A DNA stretch of 12,633 bases from BRH-c25 sp041690515 (GTDB lineage: Bacteria > Bacillota > Clostridia > Lutisporales > Lutisporaceae), in assembly GCA_041690515.1 (NCBI GenBank), contig JAWLHF010000094.1, positions 1 to 12,633 of the forward strand. Reading direction: 5' to 3'. The notes below the pieces were generated by a model. The model searched no databases, was not told the origin of the DNA, and saw only the letters and a program-made list of their open reading frames with translations. Of the stretch, positions 7,802 through 12,633 are shown piece after piece. Position numbers and translations under genes: made by a program. Numbering within the stretch: the first letter of the stretch is position 1; every line of letters starts with the position of its first letter.

Positions 7802-8028
7802 ATTCACCTCCCGTTGCTTTTGGTTGTGTTTATCAACATAATACTATCCTAATAAGCATACTTCTCCATTTGTATATACTCAGCCTGATGTTTTGCTCCT
7901 GCCTTTTCTGCAAATTGTGTCCCTCTATACCTTAGAATCAAGAGATAAATAAAAGTAATCTGTCATCAAGCCGTATTTATAACTTTAAGAATATTGTAAT
8001 TAGTATAGTATTGTAGTAATATATTTGT

Positions 8029-8057
8029 ATAGTAATATATAGATGTATCTTTGTCAA
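8029..8057 (-). promoter_or_regulatory. Promoter of the SLH-protein gene
   Basis: TTGACA (8052-8057, minus strand) and TACTAT (8029-8034) are separated by exactly 17 bases. Transcription would begin near 8022, leaving a leader of about 300 bases before the SLH ATG. The spacer has GATACAT two bases after the -35, identical in sequence and placement to the padR-like promoter. Confidence 0.65.
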
Positions 8058-8079
8058 TATATTTTGTCGAAAATTTACT
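8051..8079 (+). promoter_or_regulatory. Possible promoter of the esterase gene
   Basis: TTGTCA (8051-8056) and TTTACT (8074-8079) are separated by 17 bases, matching 5 of 6 and 4 of 6. The -35 overlaps that of the opposing SLH promoter by five bases. The leader would be about 70 bases. An alternative with TAATAT at 8033-8038 as -10 (TTGTAG at 8011-8016, 16-base spacer) is weaker. Confidence 0.45.
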
Positions 8080-8155
8080 AAGATTGATGCTTTTCATACT
8101 CATTAATGTCTCAAGGCGCATTCAGCGCATACTTATTAATAGGGAGGAAATATGT

Positions 8156-9106
8156 GTGAAGTTAAACAGTACTACCATATTGATAACAGTGTCATTATTT
8201 CTGGCAGGTGTCCTGTCTATTGGATTTCAACTTATAAACGAAGATAGAAGTCGGGATATTGCAAGCTGCAATATAGCATCAGCTTGTTTTCAGGATGGGT
8301 CGGCAGTCAAAAGCATTAATAGTCAGAAAGCAAGACTTATTACGATAGAAGATTTTTATGCCGCCAAGCTAGACAATAGGAGGCACTTATATATTTATCT
8401 ACCGCCAGGCTACTATAAAAATCCCTCAGAAAAATACCAGGTACTTTACGTGCAGGATGGGAAGGGGGTATTTTTTGATTCTGATTGGTCAAAGGAATCC
8501 TTGAGTATGCACATAAAAGCAGATGAACTGATCAGTAAGGGCAGGATAGAAGAGATTATTATTGTGGGCATAAGTAACATAGGTGCTCAGAGGTCCAGTG
8601 AGTATGCCCATTGGGATGGATTTGACGGGATTTTTGTTAAAGGAAAGGGGTATTTGTATGAGGATTTTGTTTTAAATGATGTGATGCCTTTTATTCAATC
8701 AAATTTCAGGACAAAAAATGGCAGGGAGAACACTGCCATCATGGGGGCATCCTTAGGCGGGTTAGTGAGCTTCAATATTGGTATGGGAAATCCGGATATC
8801 TTTTCAAAGATTGCATTACAATCTCCTTTTCTGAGCTGGGGTGAGGAACGGCTTCTGGAAAAAATCAGAGAAGAAAACTATAAAACACAAAGTAAAATTA
8901 AACTGTGGATGGATATGGGAACATCAGAAACCAAGCTGTTAACTGCAATGCGAAAGGTGATTGATGAGCTGCTTGCACAAGGCTACAGGCCTAATGAAGA
9001 TCTGGCTGTACTTGAAGTACCCGGGGGAGAGCACCGTGAAAGCTCTTGGGCTGAAAGAATTGAAGATATATTGATCTATTTTTATGGAAATACAGGAAAG
9101 CCATAG
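8156..9106 (+). CDS. Exported alpha/beta-hydrolase (putative esterase, PF00756-like)
   Basis: This is probably a serine esterase acting outside the membrane. Starting at GTG 8156 gives 316 residues. AGGGAGG (8141-8147) lies 8 bases before that codon, and the product then begins M-K-L-N with a hydrophobic segment (about 8-25) as signal peptide or membrane anchor. The longer frame from 8051 has no ribosome site and buries the signal. LYIYLPPGYY and VLYVQDGKG are typical of the esterase-D/Fes-like family. The nucleophile is Ser199 in GASLGG, with probable partners Asp253 (WMDMGTSE) and His293 (GGEHRESSW). No lipobox is seen. It is divergent from the SLH gene and shares its control region. The natural ester could be a wall polymer, glycan or siderophore; the sequence does not decide. 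Confidence 0.87.
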   Translation: MKLNSTTILITVSLFLAGVLSIGFQLINEDRSRDIASCNIASACFQDGSAVKSINSQKARLITIEDFYAAKLDNRRHLYIYLPPGYYKNPSEKYQVLYVQDGKGVFFDSDWSKESLSMHIKADELISKGRIEEIIIVGISNIGAQRSSEYAHWDGFDGIFVKGKGYLYEDFVLNDVMPFIQSNFRTKNGRENTAIMGASLGGLVSFNIGMGNPDIFSKIALQSPFLSWGEERLLEKIREENYKTQSKIKLWMDMGTSETKLLTAMRKVIDELLAQGYRPNEDLAVLEVPGGEHRESSWAERIEDILIYFYGNTGKP

Positions 9107-9214
9107 TCGAATGCATTAATTTCTTAATACCACCCTATTGTTATATATCTAAGGTGTATCATTACTGTCAGATTGGCATTTGGGATTGCCCTGGACTTCA
9201 TATTTGATAGTACT

Positions 9215-9252
9215 AAAAGAAAGCCGGGATTAATACTCCCAGCTTTTCTTTA
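9215..9252. terminator. Bidirectional terminator between esterase and ymxH-like genes
   Basis: AAAGAAAGC (9216-9224) pairs with GCTTTTCTTT (9242-9251) with one bulge, and inner GGGA (9226-9229) pairs with TCCC (9237-9240). There are A runs on one side and T runs on the other. It lies between two convergent genes and can serve both. The remaining bases of 9107-9315 hold no recognisable feature. Confidence 0.75.
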
Positions 9253-9315
9253 ATTCTTACTATTATATCGACATCATCTGTCACTATGCAAGAGCGGCTT
9301 AGTTGTTCATCAATC

Positions 9316-9546
9316 TCATCCGTCAATCAGTATGACATCCGCACCTATCTTTTTTATATCATCCCAGCTGACCACTATATCGCTCTCCTTGCTGAATAAC
9401 CCAAAGACCCTTCCTGTTCCGGGTACCACTATGGCATCTACGGTGCCCTTCTCCATGTCAATCTCCACGTCATACACAATCCCCAGCCTTCTGCCGTCAT
9501 TTATATTTATCACTTCCCGCTGCTTAAGCTCTGATATTTTAACCAT
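9316..9546 (-). CDS. YlmC/YmxH-family PRC-barrel protein
   Basis: This is a 76-residue single-domain PRC-barrel protein, full length for the YlmC/YmxH family annotated in spore formers; its molecular role is not established. It opens with the family pattern VKISELKQREVININDG, followed by G-x-V-x-D-V-E-I-D and VPG. FGLF and SDIVVSWDDIKKIG-x-D-VILID close the barrel. The ATG at 9546 follows GGAGG (about 9553-9557). It appears to be monocistronic. In many Clostridia this gene lies next to sigG and nrdR, by my recollection; here it is separated from nrdR by about 6 kb. An ATG four bases upstream is out of frame and stops at once. Confidence 0.9.
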   Translation of the reverse strand: MVKISELKQREVININDGRRLGIVYDVEIDMEKGTVDAIVVPGTGRVFGLFSKESDIVVSWDDIKKIGADVILIDG

Positions 9547-9583
9547 TCATACCCCTCCTATAAATATTCTGCCAGTAATAAAA

Positions 9584-9629
9584 GTACTGTACTATATCCT
9601 ATAATATATGCTTGGGAATATTCCAATTA
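9584..9629 (-). promoter_or_regulatory. Possible promoter/operator of the ymxH-like gene
   Basis: TTGGAA and TATAGG stand 17 bases apart on the minus strand, each matching the sigma-A consensus at 4 of 6. The -35 overlaps a near-perfect dyad TTGGGAATATTCCAA (9612-9626). No convincing sporulation-sigma promoter was found. The assignment is weak. Confidence 0.35.
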
Positions 9630-9636
9630 TTAGTTC

Positions 9637-9677
9637 AAAAAAACAAAAGCCGATCAATAGTACATGATTGCGGCTTT
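9637..9677 (-). terminator. Rho-independent terminator of the chemosensory operon
   Basis: AAAGCCG (9646-9652) pairs with CGGCTTT (9671-9677), and inner ATCA (9653-9656) pairs with TGAT (9665-9668). On the minus strand the stem is followed by TTTTGTTTTTTT, an excellent T tract. It lies 43 bases past the stop of the small 56-codon frame and about 265 bases past the chemoreceptor stop, so it ends the transcript after the small frame. Confidence 0.88.
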
Positions 9678-9720
9678 AAATATATAATCCAAATTATGAT
9701 ATGTTCATGGCAGTCTCTTT

Positions 9721-9891
9721 CTATAGACTGCTTATTAAACAAGTAATTTCTTCAATTGCTCTTTCCAGCTTTTTTATAGTTTTTATTACTTCTCCTATTG
9801 TTAGTATCTGTACTTTTGTTGAAATAGCCTCCTGTTCAACTAATAAGTCTGTTTTTTTGACAGCACCCGTATTAATTATATTCTGATCTAT
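9721..9891 (-). CDS. Small protein with apparent AUA start, 56 codons
   Basis: The minus-strand frame 9891-9721 is open for 56 codons and ends in TAG. GGAGG stands 8 bases before an ATA codon, ideal for initiation. No ATG, GTG or TTG occurs in frame, and a TAA lies six codons upstream of the ATA. The product would be (M)DQNIINTGAVKKTD, LLVEQEAISTKVQILTIGEV, IKTIKKLERAIEEITCLISS, then L. It is hydrophilic with an amphipathic helix-like C-terminal half, one cysteine, and no signal or membrane segment. It lies 51 bases after the chemoreceptor and 43 before a strong terminator, filling that gap. I know no family. It may use rare AUA initiation, or be a gene whose ATG mutated to ATA. Confidence 0.55.
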   Translation of the reverse strand: MDQNIINTGAVKKTDLLVEQEAISTKVQILTIGEVIKTIKKLERAIEEITCLISSL

Positions 9892-9942
9892 AAAAGTCGC
9901 CTCCGTTTACAATGATCATCCCTTCAATATCTTATCTCACTT

Positions 9943-11943
9943 TTAATACTTAAACCTACTAATACTCTCCTGCATCTCCTCAGCCAATCTTGAGAGAGCT
10001 TCACTTGCATTTGCAATTTCCTCCATGGAGGAAGTCTGTTCTTCTATGGAGGCGGATGCCTCCTGTGTTCCTGCTGCGTTTTCTTCAGATATTGCAGACA
10101 GGTTTTCAATAACACTAATCATGTGATTCTTTTTATTTGCCATTTCATACCCTGATTGGTTTATAAGATCAATCGCTTTTTTCATCTTATCAATAGCTAT
10201 GGCAATACCTTCAAACTTCTGATTGCTATCCTCAACACTCTTTGCCTGGGAAGCTACCAGTTTGTTTGCTTCCTGCATCGTCTTCACTGCATAACTAGTT
10301 TTGTCTGTAAGTTCCTGAATCACTTCAGAGATTTCTTCAGTAAAGGAATTGGATTGCTCTGAGAGCCTTCTTATCTCCTCTGCTACAACAGCAAAGCCCA
10401 TTCCGCTTTCTCCTGCACGGGCTGCCTCTATTGCTGCATTTATTGCCAGCATGTTTGTCTGTTTTGCAATGTTCTGTATCATCTGGCTTGCATCTTCAAT
10501 TTTCTTAGCACTGTCATTAGTATTAATTATGACTTCCAGAACATCCTGTGCTGCCATATTGCTGGATTTCGTCTTTTGCACAAGGTCCTTTAAGAGTTCC
10601 ATTCCTTCATCCTTCAATGTGCTTACTTCATCAGCAGTATTGTTAAGGTTCTCTGCGTATTCCTGATCCTTTTCTATAAGCTGTCCCAGTTCATTTACGT
10701 GCAATACACCTTCTTCAGTATTCCTTGCCTGATCGCTTGCTCCCTTTGCAATTTCTTCAATGGTCCTGGCTACTTCATTGGCTGCAGCAGCCGATTGGTG
10801 ACTGGTGGCAGTCAGCTCCTCAGATGAAGATGCCACTTGTTCCGATATTCCTGAAATGCTCTTTATCAGGGTAACAAGATTATTCTGCATGGTTGCCAAT
10901 GCATTTGTTATTAATCCTATCTCATCGTTTCTCTTCATATATTTTACAGCTGCTGATTTCTCATCAAAAGATAAGTCATACTTGGACAATCGGCCAATTA
11001 TTTTGGCTAGTATCTTTATTGGATTGACTATTCTTCCTGCATAGAATGAGCTAGCGAAGGCTATCATCACACCTATAATGCAAATTATGAGTATTGTACT
11101 TTTTATTCTGGTTAATACGCTTGTCAACTCTTTTTTTTCGATTACTCCGGCAATTTTCCAGCCTGTAGTATTATTAGTCTGATATACTACGTATTTTTCT
11201 ATATTTTCCACGCTGTACTCAAGTGCTCCTGATGCATTATTTATTATCTGTTGACCCCACTCATATTCCCCTATACTCTGCCCTATTCTTTCTTTATCTG
11301 CATGTGTTATAGTGATTCCCTGTCCATCAACTGCAAAAGTGAATCCGCTGTTTCCGACTTTTGTACTTGCCATAATCTCTGTCAATTTTTGGAGATTAAT
11401 ATCTACTCCCAATACGCCAACCAACATTCCGTTCGGATCACTAATTTCTATTACTGCACTGATAATATACTCCCCTGTGAAGGCATCAATATATGGTTCT
11501 GTCCAAAACAACTGACCCCTATTCTCCTTAGCTGACTGATACCAGCCCCTTCGTCGCGGATCATAGTCATCCGGAAGCTCAGACTCCGGATAAGCAATCA
11601 TTCTTCCGTCCTCCATGCCCATATAAACATATTGGGCATCGGGATATCTGCTTATATAGGCTATAAACTCTTTTACCATCTCAGCTTCATCTTCCTGACT
11701 GCTAAAAGAATTTCTCACATGCTGGCTTGCTGCGATATATTCCAGGGAAGAACCGATTTTTTCAAAAAAGCTGTCATAAGACATATTCACTTGAGAAATC
11801 ACTTGTTCCATATTCTTATTAACCTGAGACTGCAATATACCGGAAGTCATGTTTATTATAAGAGCTCCTAATACAATTAAAGGTAATAAAATAGCCACCA
11901 ACATAACAGAAACCATTTTCCACTTCAAACTCGTAAATCTCAT
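9943..11943 (-). CDS. Methyl-accepting chemotaxis protein with dCache sensor
   Basis: This membrane chemoreceptor of 666 residues signals to CheA through CheW. It has TM1 (about 11-31), an extracellular dCache domain (33-275), TM2 (282-301), HAMP (302-360) and a cytoplasmic signalling domain (361-666) with the conserved tip IAKQTNMLAINAAIEAARAG (492-511). The sensor carries Tyr127, Arg132, Trp134, Tyr135, Tyr151, Asp153 and Asp181, spaced like the dCache amino-acid-binding motif, so an amino-acid ligand is likely. Glutamate/alanine-rich flanks such as EENAAGTQEASASIEEQ supply possible methylation sites. There is no C-terminal CheR-binding pentapeptide. The ATG at 11943 follows GAGGGAG. It is downstream of cheW, with a 110-bp gap containing an inverted repeat. 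Confidence 0.95.
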   Translation of the reverse strand: MRFTSLKWKMVSVMLVAILLPLIVLGALIINMTSGILQSQVNKNMEQVISQVNMSYDSFFEKIGSSLEYIAASQHVRNSFSSQEDEAEMVKEFIAYISRYPDAQYVYMGMEDGRMIAYPESELPDDYDPRRRGWYQSAKENRGQLFWTEPYIDAFTGEYIISAVIEISDPNGMLVGVLGVDINLQKLTEIMASTKVGNSGFTFAVDGQGITITHADKERIGQSIGEYEWGQQIINNASGALEYSVENIEKYVVYQTNNTTGWKIAGVIEKKELTSVLTRIKSTILIICIIGVMIAFASSFYAGRIVNPIKILAKIIGRLSKYDLSFDEKSAAVKYMKRNDEIGLITNALATMQNNLVTLIKSISGISEQVASSSEELTATSHQSAAAANEVARTIEEIAKGASDQARNTEEGVLHVNELGQLIEKDQEYAENLNNTADEVSTLKDEGMELLKDLVQKTKSSNMAAQDVLEVIINTNDSAKKIEDASQMIQNIAKQTNMLAINAAIEAARAGESGMGFAVVAEEIRRLSEQSNSFTEEISEVIQELTDKTSYAVKTMQEANKLVASQAKSVEDSNQKFEGIAIAIDKMKKAIDLINQSGYEMANKKNHMISVIENLSAISEENAAGTQEASASIEEQTSSMEEIANASEALSRLAEEMQESISRFKY

Positions 11944-11966
11944 ACTAAATCTCCCTCATTATCAAT

Positions 11967-11998
11967 TCTTAAGTTAATAATTTTATATTAACTTAAGA
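11967..11998. repeat. Perfect 13-bp inverted repeat between cheW and the chemoreceptor
   Basis: TCTTAAGTTAATA (11967-11979) is the exact complement of TATTAACTTAAGA (11986-11998) across a 6-base loop ATTTTA. It sits about 24 bases before the chemoreceptor start codon. It is AT-only apart from one C/G pair near each arm end and one inside, and lacks a terminator tail. It could be an operator or an mRNA stem that sets differential expression within the operon. Confidence 0.75.
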
Positions 11999-12013
11999 TT
12001 CAAGTGTGAATTT

Positions 12014-12021
12014 TTATCTGC
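12014..12021 (-). promoter_or_regulatory. Weak sigma-28-like -10 element
   Basis: GCAGATAA on the minus strand matches the motility-sigma -10 GCCGATAA at 7 of 8, upstream of the chemoreceptor gene. The expected TAAA at 14-16 bases upstream is not present; the nearest is CAAA at 17. It is listed as a possibility only. Confidence 0.22.
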
Positions 12022-12053
12022 TACTTAAAAGTTCTTAATTTGTTATTTACTTC

Positions 12054-12491
12054 CTATATCAGATTGGCATTAACGTTGAATAACTCTGATATGTCAATAA
12101 GCATAACAATTCTATCCCTTACCTTTCCGACTCCATAAACCAGGCTTCTACTTTTATCTGCTGTAATTTCTGAGGCAGACTCAATATCCTCACTGCTGAT
12201 ATGCCATACCTCTGAAGCCTCATCAACAACTATCCCCAGCTGCTTATCCCCTTCATTCACTATTATTATCCTTGCTTCCTTTGAGTTTTCGGATTTATCA
12301 ATCATAAAAAGCACCCGCATATTTATAATTGGTATTATATCTCCTCTGAAGTTAATAATTCCTTCGACAAACTCAGGAGTATCAGGGATTTGGGTAGCTT
12401 TTACATAAGGGCCTATTTCTCTTACCTTTTGTATGTCTATTCCGTAGAACTCCTTCTCAAGCCCGAAGATAACAAACTGTGTATTTGACAT
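12054..12491 (-). CDS. cheW: CheW-family chemotaxis coupling protein
   Basis: This 145-residue cytoplasmic adaptor links chemoreceptors to the CheA kinase. The whole protein is one CheW domain. The receptor/kinase interface signature GIINFRGDIIPIINMR occupies residues 44-59, with the conserved Arg49. The second half, GIVVDEASEVWHIS and then ITADKSRSLVYGVGKVRDR, is also typical. The start at 12491 follows AAAGGAGGT, which lies in the 21-base gap after the HD-GYP-type gene, so the two are co-transcribed. The chemoreceptor follows 110 bases downstream. It could be a dedicated coupler for that receptor rather than the general CheW, since no CheA or other chemotaxis genes are in view. Confidence 0.93.
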   Translation of the reverse strand: MSNTQFVIFGLEKEFYGIDIQKVREIGPYVKATQIPDTPEFVEGIINFRGDIIPIINMRVLFMIDKSENSKEARIIIVNEGDKQLGIVVDEASEVWHISSEDIESASEITADKSRSLVYGVGKVRDRIVMLIDISELFNVNANLI

Positions 12492-12512
12492 AACCTACCT
12501 CCTTTACTATAC

Positions 12513-12633
12513 CTAGTACAACCCCAGAGCCATATTCATCTCTTTTGGTTCAAGATTATTGTATTCTATCAAGTTGATGAAGCTTTCAACAATGTCCCCG
12601 TCAAATTGCGTCTGCTTGCATCTTTCCAGCTCT
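12513..12633 (-). CDS. C-terminal end of an HD-GYP-type protein (partial)
   Basis: Only the last 39 codons are inside the window, in frame from 12632 and ending TAG at 12515-12513. ELERCKQTQFDGDIVESFIN resembles the closing helices of HD-GYP domains (C-x-x-T-Q-F-D-x-x-x-V-x-x-F). A short tail ending GLY follows. HD-GYP proteins usually hydrolyse cyclic di-GMP and often carry a receiver or sensor domain upstream; here the catalytic residues lie outside the window and cannot be checked. It is directly upstream of cheW by 21 bases, so it is part of the same operon. The call rests on a short stretch. Confidence 0.68.
   Translation of the reverse strand, partial: ELERCKQTQFDGDIVESFINLIEYNNLEPKEMNMALGLY

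Noticed and set aside
7856..7942. Short minus-strand frame in the SLH leader ending QMEKYAY
   Set aside because: It is about 29 codons from a TTG without any ribosome site. The composition is protein-like but the length is within chance.
7860..7950. Possible c-di-GMP-I riboswitch in the SLH leader
   Set aside because: AGGGACACAA and GGAGCAAAACA on the minus strand recall the class I core, but the conserved GACGCAAAGC and the paired receptor segment are absent. A covariance-model search would settle it; I do not call it by eye.

Overview
The window looks like part of the chromosome of an anaerobic, spore-forming Clostridia-type member of the Bacillota. The evidence is moderately AT-rich DNA, strong AGGAGG-type ribosome sites, an oxygen-sensitive class III ribonucleotide reductase, a YlmC/YmxH-type PRC-barrel protein of the kind found in endospore formers, and an SLH-anchored surface protein. 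No tRNA, rRNA, CRISPR array, transposase or phage gene was seen. Species cannot be named from this window.

Layout, left to right. (1) Positions 36-64 hold a strong minus-strand promoter for a gene beyond the left edge. (2) Positions 128-3305 hold the nrdR-nrdD-nrdG operon, read right to left. It has a GC-rich terminator at its end and, upstream of nrdR, two NrdR-box-like palindromes whose starts are 32 bp apart around a TATAAT -10. This gives an anaerobic dNTP synthesis unit with its own ATP-cone repressor. (3) Positions 3405-4097 hold a PadR-family regulator with its own promoter and terminator. (4) Positions 4188-9106 hold a surface block. An 1143-residue SLH/Big_2 protein is read leftward from a 300-nt leader, and an exported alpha/beta-hydrolase esterase is read rightward. 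Their predicted promoters lie back to back with overlapping -35 elements. A long imperfect palindrome follows the SLH gene. (5) Positions 9215-9557 hold a bidirectional terminator and the ymxH-like gene. (6) Positions 9637-12633 hold a minus-strand chemosensory operon: the end of an HD-GYP-type protein, cheW, a dCache chemoreceptor with an amino-acid-binding signature, and a 56-codon reading frame whose only well-placed start is ATA, followed by a strong terminator.

How the parts may work together. NrdR probably represses its own operon when dNTP or ATP status is sufficient. The padR promoter and the SLH-gene promoter share the same 7-mer at the same offset from TTGACA, so the PadR protein may control both itself and the surface block. 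The chemosensory genes probably couple extracellular amino-acid sensing to the CheA pathway, with a c-di-GMP phosphodiesterase-type protein in the same transcript. The most unusual items are the AUA-start frame, the shared promoter 7-mer, the long palindrome and the divergent SLH/esterase promoter region.
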